From Cornus controversa (lineage: Eukaryota > Streptophyta > Magnoliopsida > Cornales > Cornaceae), in contig CM048850.1 of NCBI GenBank assembly GCA_026545225.1, positions 27,643,797 to 27,707,796 on the forward strand: a stretch of 64,000 nt of DNA, given 5' to 3'. The notes under the pieces are model-generated. The model ran no database searches. It saw only the letters and a list, made by a program, of their open reading frames with translations, and was not told the origin of the DNA. The translations under genes were made by a program, and so were the position numbers. The stretch's first letter is position 1, and the number at the start of each line of letters is the position of its first letter. This document shows, one piece after another, positions 54,794-64,000 of the stretch.

Positions 54794-55432
54794 AGATTGA
54801 CTCCAAAAAATATAGTTGTCCCCATCGAGTGTAACAGAAATTGGGTGAGAAGCTCATTTTGAGCCATTTAGGAATTTCAAATGACAAAACAGACTGAAAA
54901 TTGGAATCAAAGTGAAATTTTAAGCAATGTAGGCCAAAAAAAATTTTTGCTGACGTGGCAGTGAAGGGCAGATGTGGAAGATAACGTGGCAAATACTGTG
55001 GCAGAAAAAATTGACATGGCAGATAAGTCAGCAAAGAAGATAACGTGTCAGATGATGTGGCAGGCTAGTCAGCAGAGAAACTGATGTGGCAGATGAGTCA
55101 GCAGAGAAGCTGACGTGTCATACTACGTGGCCGATGAGTCAGCAGAGAAGCTTACATGTCATACAACGTGGCAGATGAGTCAGCAGAAAACTTGACGTGG
55201 TGGCGCAGTTTTTTTTTTTTTTTTCAGAGTGCTCTGGTGGCGTGTGGGAGCGCGTAATGGCTCTGTTGGGGCTGAATTTTGTGGCGTCTTGATCGTATCA
55301 TCAAGGGCTTCAATCTGATATATTCAGAAGAATAAAACAAGTTCCAGAAGATGTAATTTCGGCACCAAATAAAAAAGAATTCTCTTTGAATGATGAGAAC
55401 AATTAAGCGGAAGAAAAAAAAAAGTGTTAAAA

Positions 55433-55449
55433 CCTTCGCTCTGATACCA
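55433..55449 (-). promoter_or_regulatory. Primer-binding site of the copia element
   Basis: On the minus strand TGGTATCAGAGCGAAGG directly follows the 5' LTR end and is complementary to the 3' end of initiator Met-tRNA, as usual in plant copia elements. Confidence 0.85.
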
Positions 55450-55663
55450 TGTTAGAAATAAGAGGAAAAGAGAGAAGATATCTCTGAAATATATTAATGA
55501 ATGGTATATAAAATAATATACAGTGAGAGCATATATATAGGAGAAGGAAAGAGTGGGAAACAAGTTATTCTATATATGGTAAGTCCCCAATCAAAGGAAT
55601 CCTAATTGGATGTGGAAAAGGACAAATATAAAATATACTAATATATACTAATATATATTAACA
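55450..55663 (-). repeat. 5' LTR of the incomplete copia element (214 bp)
   Basis: It runs (plus-strand view) from 'tgttagaaataagagg' to 'atatattaaca', between the primer site and the target duplication. Confidence 0.85.
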
Positions 55664-55849
55664 TATTCAGTCATATCGATGTTGGTCGTATTCATATCAA
55701 ATACGTGCCCGATACGGCCACGGGAGATTTTTTTGAGTATATGTGCTTTCTAGCTCATATGTATTAGGCATTTGAATAGTCACATGTCAATTTTTTATCT
55801 CATAAATTTTATTTATTTCACTTTTGAGAATTACATATGTGGAGACCTT

Positions 55850-56180
55850 AGTTGTGGTGTAGGTAGGTGAGTGGAAGAACTATTGTCAAGCTACTTCATT
55901 AGGGGCTAAGGTGATCACGATATCACATTGTCTAATGTGGAAAGAGGATGTGCTATTGAGATAAAATTCAAGAACAAAATTGTGCGGGCATGTAAGTAGA
56001 CGGATGGAAGAACCACTATCGAGTTATTGTATTAGGGAAAGAACAAAACTGTGCGGGGCTCAAGCCCAAAGCGAACAATTTTATATATCGTGGAGCTTCT
56101 CATGTATTAGGAGATGTATAAAGGGAAGAATAAAATTGTGCGGACTCTGAATCAAAGCGGACAATATCATACATTTGTTT
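55850..56180. mobile_element. Degraded small-LTR remnants
   Basis: Repeated words 'aaaattgtgcgggc', 'cccaaagcgaacaat' and 'ggaagaac(c)actat' recur two or three times within 330 bp. They resemble the right half of the LTRs at 46.9-47.7 kb. No complete LTR is left. Confidence 0.5.
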
Positions 56181-57885
56181 GATAAAGAAGATGAATTATT
56201 TATTTATTTTTATTAGTGTAAAACATAAAGATCGTGAATTTTTTTTTTTTTTTTTGTTGTTGTTGAAAGAAGTGTTAATACTAAAATATAAATATTATGT
56301 GCTGGGTTGAAGGGTAAGCCGCATAACAATGAAAGCTCCTCTTTTGTCTTTTGTAGATCCAAATTAATTTTTGTACTAAAAAATAATTATATTTTAATGA
56401 CACCTCAAATTATAAAAGATTTTATCTTCATATTACTAGAAGACAATTCACTCGAATAATAGAAATCTAATTCTTTCAATTTCCACAATTTGAACGGTTG
56501 TGGTCATATTTTCATTTTATAGTTTGCGTTAACAAATTTATATTAATGTCAACTTAAATTCAAAAATAAAAAAGACAACAGATTTTGATTTTTTTTAATG
56601 TCCTATCAAAGAACTTATAAATTATTTATTCAGTGAAATATATACCATCAACTTTTCACCCTCTTCCTGTATCTAATTTGAGAGTGTTAATTTTACAATG
56701 AAAATTAAAGATTGATTTATATTTCTATTTATATTTATATTTTTGTATCAATAGAAACATGACACTAATTATTCGTGATAAGAAATTTTTATCAAAGAAA
56801 AATACGATTTGACTTATTACTAATTATTCGTAATAAAAGTGACATGTTTAGTAGTTAAACGACTAAACTGCAAAACTAAAATTAAATTGTGTTGGGTTCA
56901 ACTACTGCTAGCATGCGTCAATTATTGCCCATTAATACGTTAAGTTGTTAGGAGACTGATGGACTCTTACATGATCCAAGTTACCGAGTAAAGACTCGGA
57001 CGAGTAGGCCCAATTATCCAATGCACATTTTGGACTCTGCATTTGCTGAACGACCCGTTCAGTAAATAGCTGGAGAGCCCACACTCGTCAGACCATTTTG
57101 GACCCTCTTCCCAATAATACCTCTCTCTCTCCCCCCGATAAACCCTCCTCCCCCTCTCTCTCTCTCTCTCTATCTCTATCTCTATCTCTATGCACATATA
57201 TAACGATGGCTTTGCATTCATTTGCATTTTAAAGAACATTTTGTATACTATTCAACTAAAATTTAGTTATTATCATTGAAATATTAGTTTCAATTTGTTT
57301 TCCCCAAACAGCCATGATGGTGAGTTATTGTTACATTAATGCTCTCACTTTTCAATTCCAAATTGTTCTTTGATCCTATTTTGATGGCAAATTATTGTGT
57401 TTGGTGTTATTACAGTTGAGAAGATGTCTAGTGTACCATGCAGAAAATGTCAGTTTGATCTTTGGATGTGCTCTCCTCTGTTCGTTACTGTAGATCTCTC
57501 TCTCTCTCTCTCTCTCTCATACTGTCCCAAATGATAGTGGGACTAGAGAACTGTTCTTGGACTACACATTGGGTTGGATTCTTTGTGATTTTTCAGAGGA
57601 GCTTTTGTATTGAGCAGCACTAAGAATGTGATTATGTTTGTAATGGACTCCATCAGTTTCAAAATATTTAGCCTGCAATGAATTTTTCTCATCAAAAAAG
57701 AAAAAAAAAAAAAAGTACTGAAAATGAAAACTCATAGCTCAAATGTAACAATCGTGAATTGAATATATATATATACATATACATATTTGTTGAAGTAAAA
57801 TTTAATTATTTTCTAATTTCAAGAATTGGAATTGTAATTAAATTTCATATGAATTCCAAAATTTTCCCTTAACACTAGTCAAAGA
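56181..57885. other. No gene recognised; simple repeats
   Basis: AT-rich flank of the NLR cluster with (tc)n/(tctatc)n tracts at 57,120-57,190 and 57,493-57,520. The segment 57,418-57,680 has an acceptor-like 'ttattacag' and could be 3' untranslated sequence, but no coding support exists. Confidence 0.4.
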
Positions 57886-59586
57886 TGGATGTGGCTCGTG
57901 TCACCAAAATAAAATTTCAAAGGATGATATTTTCCCTTGTCTTAATTTAATTTTTTAGCTAAAATATAATAATTTTTTTTCATTGGCAAGAAACTCACAC
58001 GTCCATTTTGCCTCTTTGAGGACTCGAATTCTCTCCTCTCACATTGAGAGGTAAATGAGAAACTACACAACTAAAAAAATATATAATAATTGTTGAGCAC
58101 AAGAATGTATAATAATACTCTTTTAACACTGTACAAAAATGTTTGATATGGGAGGTTAATGTCAACTTTTCAATCAACTAGGAAAGACTTGTGTGATTAT
58201 GCTATAACCAAGAGAGGTGTGGGTGCATGAATCAACTAGGAAAAACTTGTGTAATTTACTTTTTCCCCTCAACAGTTACACCTTAGAGAAAAGTTTTTTT
58301 TTTGCAAGTTCCTTATAGCAAAGTCATTTGGAGCTTGTTCAGGTTTTTCTGGGCAGTGATAGTGTGGGTGCATGACCTTATTTCTTAATAAATACTTAGA
58401 ATTACTGCTAGTATTTTTTGAAATATCTTCACAAAATTTTGCGCATGAGGTGGTCAGTCTCATACACAAAACCTGAGGAATATTAACAACTGATAGCAAC
58501 AAGCATAGAGTACAACAAGTAGAATGAAATAAATTCTAAAAGCAGGAAAGAAAGTCCCTCTGAATTAATATAAACATTAAATAACTGAGTACATGTCTGA
58601 TATTATAATGTGGAAGTCCCGTAACTCAAGGACCCCTTAACCACAAAGACCAAGAGTTTTTAATTCTAAATTAATACCAACAATCAAAGTCTCAAAAATT
58701 CATAGTCTGACTCTTGAAGAAGATAAGTTCCTACCCTGTAATCGATAAGAGAGAAGATGTCCGCCACAACCAAACCCTAAAACTCTATCCTAGCGGGGGA
58801 ATCTGCCTGGTACCTAAAATCAACAAAGTGAGTTAAACTCACGAACAAGTCCTATCTACTACATCTCAATCAAAGAACCAATATACATACCCTTAGTATG
58901 AGGGACACAAGAAAAAATATATATATCATACAAGATATTCCTTATCCAGTTCATGTTTTCAAACCAACAGTCATTCATTACCATGTTCCATTAAAACCCT
59001 TATCATAAAACAATGAACACATTCTTTAATTTTAGAAAACAATAACATATGCATATATTTTATCAAGTTAAAGCAATCCTGACATGCTTCTGGCAATCCT
59101 TACATGTCTCCTTAATTTTAGATACCTTAATAGGTATTGGCAATCCTGACATGCCTGGCAATCCTTACATGTCTCCTTTAATTTTAGATACCTTAATAGG
59201 TATTGGCAATCCTGACATGCCTAGCCATCCTTACGTACATGCCTCCTTAAATTTGAGATACCTTAATAGGTATTGGCAATCCTGACATGCCTTGGCAATT
59301 CTTACATGCCTCCTTTAATTTTAGATACCTTAATAGGTATTAGCAGTCCTGACATGCCTTGAAAATTCTTACATGCCTCCTTCCTAATATGAAACATAAA
59401 ATAAAAACAAGGTGCAACATGATTTTAATTTGCACAAACAAAGTGATTTAAGTTATCTGATATGCAATCATCATCATAAGATAATTCATTCACAGGTAAA
59501 CTATAATGAAGTATTTCATGGACATTGATAACTTCAAATAAAAATACATTCAAGTAAATCAAATAACACAATTATTCACTTTAGAT
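57886..59586. repeat. Segmental duplication block A2 (partner 39,757-42,381)
   Basis: It is collinear with 39,757-42,381. It lacks the 831-bp TRIM and includes a left part of the gypsy LTR from about 58,375 on, with about four copies of the 66-bp repeat at 59,085-59,370. Homology ends abruptly at 59,586, next to the foldback element. Confidence 0.85.
58375..59586 (-). mobile_element. Partial gypsy LTR (copy of 41,105-42,381)
   Basis: The sequence is the duplicated end of the Tekay/Del-like LTR, with the same 'taccaggcagattcccc'-type landmark and 66-bp repeats. Pol is not present on this side. It is a fossil fragment within duplication block A2. Confidence 0.8.
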
Positions 59587-59605
59587 ACAATTAGTAGTGT
59601 GTTGT

Positions 59606-59855
59606 ATCTCCCTCCTAATACCATGTGATCTGATAGGCTGTGACATGCTTAGAAAGAACAACTAAAAACTTGCCAAGATGGCGGTAATTCATTCATACAT
59701 ATATATGTTGTTGGTATAATTTAAAGTTTAAATGATCATATGTGTGTGCATGAATGAATTACCGCCATCTTGGCAAGTTTTTAGCTGTTCTTTCTAAGCA
59801 TGCCACAACCTATCAGATCACATGGTATAAGACCACATGGTATTAGGAGGGAGAT
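59606..59855. mobile_element. Foldback element with near-perfect arms of about 100 bp
   Basis: The left arm from 'atctccctcctaatacc' through 'aacttgccaagatggcgg' to 'aattcattcat' is matched in reverse by the right arm ending 'ggtattaggagggagat'. Only about 45 bp of AT-rich loop (59,700-59,745) lies between. The right arm repeats 'cacatggtat' once more. The structure would form a long hairpin in RNA. It is a MITE-like element and a possible small-RNA source. It sits where homology between the duplicated blocks is interrupted. Confidence 0.88.
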
Positions 59856-60065
59856 CACATGTTTATATAACCAAGTTCTTGGCATTATATTACTTCAATC
59901 CTTCTTAAGTTGATTGGAAATAGTACCACTCACTGACAAGGGTCTTTCAACAACTATTATTATTTTCAGGTTCAAATTTCATTAGACTCTATTAAGCCTA
60001 ATTTTGTAGTTTACCTCCTTTTCCTAAATCATTTAACAAAATGTAATATAATTAAATTTCACAAG

Positions 60066-61968
60066 TTACATTCCCAGCCATGGAAGAGTTGACAATTATA
60101 GAATTAAAAAGCCTTAGAGCAATATGGAACAACAAATTATTTGAAGATTTGGAAGAAGAAGATTCGTTCCGGAAGTTAAGATTTATTGAGGTGTATGGTT
60201 ATCAGAAACTGGTGAATGTGATTCCATCCAATGTGCTTCCAAGGCTACAGAACCTTGAAAAACTCAATATTGACTCATGTGTGAGTTGCGCAGTGTGGAA
60301 GCGGTTGCGAAAAGTATTTTAGAACCTAGAAGGGGGTGAATAGGATTACTTTCTCGTTTGCTTAATTTTTAATTAATTCAATTTTAAGTCTAATTAACCA
60401 AACAATCAAAGCAAGTAAATAAATAAAGTGCAAGTAAAGAAAAGAATGCACCAGATATACGTGGAAACCTAAGGCGGAAAAAACCACTGAGGGAGGCATT
60501 AAGCCTCAGGAAACCAATCCACTATGATGTAGCAAAGTACAACAGACTCTGTCTTAGTCTCACACCCCTCTTCACTCTGTCAAGAATCTGATACAGAACA
60601 CCTCAGGCTTATGATTGCGACAACACGTCCAACTGCTGCAGACTTTTGGCTAATGTCACGATCCTTACAGAAAGGTTACTGGAAGAACCAAAATACTCAG
60701 CAAGTATTTCGTTCCCTTCATAGTGCAATCTGATCACCTTTCTTCCTCAGCAAGCAAGCAAATGAAGAACCATCAATGCAATGTTCTGATCAGCAGATAG
60801 ATTTGATGCAGTCTCTGTGCAATTAATCAGAAGTAGAACATCATCCTAAATATCACTCGTGAAGTATGGATGTGTGTTTTTAAAAATATATAGCCTTAAT
60901 TATATTGTATATACTTTCTCTCTCTAAAAATAATAATAGTTCAGGCTTTTTCTTCACCAAATTGTAGAAAAAATATGAATACATATATATTGGCAAGTAA
61001 GTTCTAATTCTACTTGGAAAATAAGTTGAATACCAAAATAGAACTCTCCTAGAAGTTTCAAACCCAATAGAAATCAGAATTTCCGTCAAAATCTATTTCC
61101 TATTTGGAACAGGCTAAGTGGGACCGGTGCCAAATAATCAAGACCGGTGGGACTTTGTAAAAACCTACAGAAACCTAACCTACTGAGAGAAGTTGGACCG
61201 GTCCTAAAAATTGGGGACCGGTCCTACTTTGAAAAACCCTAATATTTTCATGTAAACCCTGATTTTTTAAAATAGGCTCGGAAATAAAAAGTGCAGAGTG
61301 TCCATACCATACTTACCTGTACTATATGGTGTTCTAACTGATTTATCTGCATCCATGCACTTGAATATCAGCTCGAAATTGTCGACGATCGATACAAAGA
61401 ATAAATCAAAAATTACAACTCGATCAATCAGGTTTTGATCACCAAAATATGCTAATTACAAATTTATATCTCACATCATGTGCATCAGTGGTATCTGAAG
61501 TTGAAGTGCTTAATACTGAAGAAGGGTTTACAACATCAACACCAACAATCATACTCCCTCGGTTATAAGAACTGAAGCTATATTCACTGCCTAACTTGAT
61601 GCACACAGGGTTGTACCAAAAGGAATATTTGGATGTACATCATAGCTATTCTGATCTAATAGTTCTTGACTTTTTTGCTTGAGATAGATTGAGAAATGTG
61701 TTCTCACTATCCATCGCAAAAAAACTGTCAACTCTGAGAATTGAGAATAGAACGTTGTTGAAAGATGGAAGAAATAGTTGCTGTTCAAAAACAACAAGGA
61801 GAAGAAAAAGAAGTTGTTGACGAGATCCTTGTGCTCCCTCAATTAAAGACAATGACACTTCAAATGTTACCAGAGCTCAGAAATTTCTGCTACAATTATG
61901 GATCCAAAGAAGAAGAACAAATGGAGGAGGAGAGTATTCCCGAGTGGCGATCTCTCTTTAACCACAAG
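60066..61968 (+). pseudogene. NLR leucine-rich-repeat exon, paralogue 3, interrupted by an LTR-like insert
   Basis: The first part (60,066-60,279) reads AMEELTIIELKSLRAIWNNK, SFRKLRFIEVYGYQKLVNVI and LPRLQNLEKLNIDSC. The second part (61,481-61,968) reads LRNVFSLSIAKK-like, MEEIVAVQKQQG, DEILVLPQLK, LPELRNFCYNYGSK and EEESIPEWRSLFNHK up to the donor aag|gtactt. It is the paralogue of 49,140-49,844. The 1,196-bp insert splits it within the codons after DSC. The acceptor differs by one base from paralogue 2 (acaag|tt instead of acag|gtt), which would shift the start. A stop near 61,566 corresponds to the first stop of paralogue 2, so the exon was probably already inactive before duplication. Confidence 0.85.
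60280..61475. mobile_element. LTR-like insert (probable solo LTR, 1,196 bp) with 5-bp duplication
   Basis: The insert begins TGTGAGTTGCGCAG and ends atatctcaca. It is flanked by tcatg on both sides (60,275-60,279 and 61,476-61,480). The intact site is tcatg at 49,350-49,354 in paralogue 2. Internal motifs 'cctagaagggggtgaatagg', 'tacgtggaaacc' and 'aaaaccactgaggg' are frequent in plant LTRs. No coding or primer site lies inside, so a solo LTR is the best reading. Confidence 0.78.
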
Positions 61969-62160
61969 GTACTTATGTCCTAACACCTAATTAACCATTA
62001 ATGAGCACTTGAAATTAACAGAAATCAGTAGTTATTAAGCAATAGGGCTATTGGCGCTCCAAATTAGGATGCTCCAAAATCTTCTATTTAAGAGTTTTTT
62101 TTGCAAATAATCTATTAAGAGCTTGTTTTATTTGAAAAAAATATTGTTTAAATAAAGTAT

Positions 62161-63023
62161 TGTGATGAACTCTGTGAGACGGTGTGGTGCGGGCGAACAC
62201 TGGTAGGTTACAAGTGTCACGATACTACATCACCTGGCCAGGTTAAGGTATTATATGTATATTCATCACCCTTCTATGACACAATGTGTTTTAAAGTTAT
62301 GAACCTACTAGAACTTCGCAGTTAAGCGTGCTTAGCTAGGAATAGACCTGTAAACGAATCGGATTCGGACCTGATCAGGTCTGATCCGATCCGAACTCGA
62401 TAAGAAATATAGGCGATTGGATCCAATTCGATAACCCGACGGATTATATATAATTAAATTCATATCCAATTTATTATTAATCGGATATCTGATCTGATAA
62501 CCCAATCCAAAAAAATATAATTTTTTTTTTCAAAAAAAATAATTTCAAAAAAGATTAACAAATAATGAGTAGGAAAAAAATAGGAAAGAAAAATAAAATA
62601 TAAAGAAAAAAATAGTAGAAATGTAAGTATTTGACTTTTTATTAAAAAAAAAACTATAATGATAGACAGAATAGAGAGAAAGAAGAATAAGAAGGAAATA
62701 ATGATAAAAAATATTTAAATAATATGTAAATATCATATGTTATAACATTAAATAATATATTTAAAATAAATTATATCTGATCGGATCGACCATAATCTAT
62801 ATCTGATTTGTTTGGCTAACGGATTATCAGATTCGGATCGCTAACGAATTATTGTATTAAATGTCCAATTCATATCCTAATTATTGGCTCGGATTCAGAT
62901 TAAAATTCGATCCATTGACAGGTCTAACTAGGAATAGTACCAAGATGGGTGACTTCCTAGGAAGCCACTAGTCCGGGGAGCAAAAACGGACAATATTGTG
63001 CCGGGTAAGGGTGGAGTGTTACA
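62161..63023. mobile_element. Solo Cassandra-type LTR with 5S rRNA-like segment, split by a hAT MITE (copy 2)
   Basis: It starts TGTGATGAAC and ends gagtgttaca, flanked by agtat on both sides (62,156-62,160 and 63,024-63,028). The 5S-like part is better preserved than in copy 1: 'agaacttcgcagttaagcg' and 'tgcttagct' before the MITE, 'accaagatgggtgacttcct' after it. The box A core 'gttaagcgtgct' and box C core 'gatgggtgac' are visible. Confidence 0.85.
62343..62926. mobile_element. hAT-type MITE nested in the Cassandra LTR (copy 2, 584 bp)
   Basis: The ends TAGACCTGTAAACG and gacaggtcta form the inverted repeat. The flanks gctaggaa and actaggaa match at 7 of 8 positions, closer than in copy 1. 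The interior is AT-rich with 'ggatcggattcgg'-like ends. Confidence 0.83.
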
Positions 63024-63325
63024 AGTATTACCTAAGTTTTTGCAAGACTAATTAATTTTGTTCATCATTAATTTTGTTTAAATAAAGTATTACCTAAGTT
63101 TTCAAGAAAGCAGCACGAAATGCTTTTATGGCCAAGTTTAGCTAAATTAAGTTCAGGTGGCCACACTGATGGAGTATTAGTTAAAAAAGGGTTATTATCT
63201 AATGAACTTCAACTTGTGGGTAAAAATAAAAATAAAAATAAAAATAATGATTACTGGCTGGACGATAAAATGCATTATAAAACTATTAATTCTATCTGGT
63301 TACTCTACGGCAATTATGCCGAAAC

Positions 63326-64000
63326 AATAAATTCCCGTAGTATATGGACAAAATAATTCAAATGGTGAGAGTTTTATATAATTGTTAAGAGTTTTATATA
63401 ATTGTCGGGAACAATATTCATTAACTGCTTCAACTTTTAGGGTAAGGGATATTCTAATATAGTTTCAGATTTTTTTCCTGGCAAGACTTGAAAATGGAAT
63501 CTAGTGTTTTCCAAGAATTCTTTAATTGAGAAGGAAGAGATTGCTTTTTCATCTTGCTAAATTTAGGGCTATGAGGCCATGGAAAGGAATTTGCAATACC
63601 TTTCTTGTTACAATAGCATCCAATTTTTGAAGGACTCAGATTGAATCCTAACTGGTGTTTTCCAAGAATTCTCATCATTCACTCTTCTACTTCTGCTCTT
63701 TCTAATTGAAATTAAACCATTTTACAACAGTCACTTCCATCATTTTCTTTGACATTGCTTCCACCGGTCTGTTTTTAATTGAAACTCTATCTATAATCAT
63801 ATTAAAATCACTTTCAGATGGGTACCTACAACACCAGTTTTCTTTTCAGCTTTAGCTTCATTGCTCTCCTCCACGAAGAGCTGATTTTCTTTGACATTGC
63901 TTCCACCGGTCTGTTTTTAATTGAAACTCTATCTATAATCAATTTTATGATCTAGGACCAAGAAGAGTAACTCTCAAGTATACTGGTGCTTATACTTTTA
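63326..64000. other. No gene recognised; contains a 58-bp direct repeat 142 bp apart
   Basis: The segment 63,742-63,799 ('attttctttgacattgctt' onward to 'ctatctataatca') recurs at 63,884-63,941 with no visible difference. The frames here are short and without domains. The sequence may be intron or 3' flank of the NLR cluster. Confidence 0.5.

Larger units (their letters stand above)
53249..55663 (-). mobile_element. Ty1/copia element, incomplete, with 5-bp target duplication
   Basis: The element is bounded by tattc on both sides (53,244-53,248 and 55,664-55,668), begins TGTTAGAAATA and ends TTAACA. The 5' LTR is 55,450-55,663 (minus strand, 214 bp), followed by the Met-tRNA primer site TGGTATCAGAGCGAAGG. 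Coding on the minus strand covers gag, a zinc-knuckle and the protease/pre-integrase region. Integrase core, reverse transcriptase and RNase H are not present. It is a broken, incomplete fossil inserted in the GATACG-rich repeat. Confidence 0.88.
52735..55745. repeat. GATACG-rich repeat, split by the copia element at 53,249-55,663
   Basis: The left part (52,735-53,248) and right part (55,664-55,745) share words such as 'cgatacgg', 'gatacg' and 'gtatcc' and join across the copia insertion with the duplicated tattc. The whole appears to be a roughly 590-bp unclassified element. Confidence 0.55.
59862..63325 (+). repeat. Segmental duplication block B2 (partner 48,940-51,790)
   Basis: Starting at 'gtttatataaccaagtt' the block follows its partner through the LRR exon, intron, Cassandra LTR with nested MITE, and the downstream 'ttctatctggtta' segment. 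It carries the 1,196-bp LTR-like insert and lacks the PIF/Harbinger MITE. Confidence 0.88.

Overview
The window looks like repeat-rich nuclear DNA of a dicot plant. It is AT-rich and intron-like, full of Ty3/gypsy and Ty1/copia LTR elements, miniature LTR elements and small DNA transposons, with only scraps of host genes: leucine-rich-repeat exons of NLR disease-resistance type and the first exon of a gibberellin 2-oxidase-like gene. I see no operons, tRNA genes, organellar rRNA or CRISPR. The species cannot be named from the sequence alone.

Layout. Positions 1-11,185 hold a head-to-tail array of about 6.5 copies of a 1,726-bp unit. Each unit is an RNase H plus integrase piece of a Ty3/gypsy pol gene, without LTRs, gag or reverse transcriptase. 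From 11.2 to 13.75 kb lie a small unrecognised reading frame and a fragment of a gypsy LTR whose relative sits on the minus strand at 41.1-44.1 kb. A gag-only gypsy derivative (LARD / TR-GAG type) occupies about 16.56-20.71 kb and contains a strikingly GC-rich block and a 112-bp minisatellite. A 997-bp Mutator-like element with 9-bp target duplications lies at 21.07-22.07 kb. Foldback elements, (TA)n tracts and a 1.7-kb hAT element follow. The gibberellin 2-oxidase-like exon at 30.2-31.1 kb is broken by a 101-bp duplication around a 383-bp filler.

From 33.36 to 38.16 kb there is a nearly complete minus-strand Ty1/copia element with 254-bp LTRs and a 5-bp target duplication. From 38.7 kb to the end the host background is the 3' (LRR) part of an NLR cluster, with three paralogous LRR exons at 38.75, 49.14 and 60.07 kb. 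The blocks 39.76-42.38 plus 48.94-51.79 kb and 57.89-59.59 plus 59.86-63.32 kb are two copies of one segmental duplication. They differ by clean insertions: an 831-bp TRIM, a 613-bp PIF/Harbinger MITE, a 1,196-bp LTR-like insert and a foldback element. Both copies share a solo Cassandra-type LTR (with its 5S rRNA-like segment) that was itself split by a hAT MITE, so those two insertions predate the duplication.

The genes do not work together as a pathway. The window records an NLR locus eroded by nested transposition. The most unusual structures are the LTR-free tandem array of a retrotransposon pol segment, the very small tandem LTR element at 46.9-47.7 kb, and the paired filled and empty insertion sites in the two NLR paralogues.
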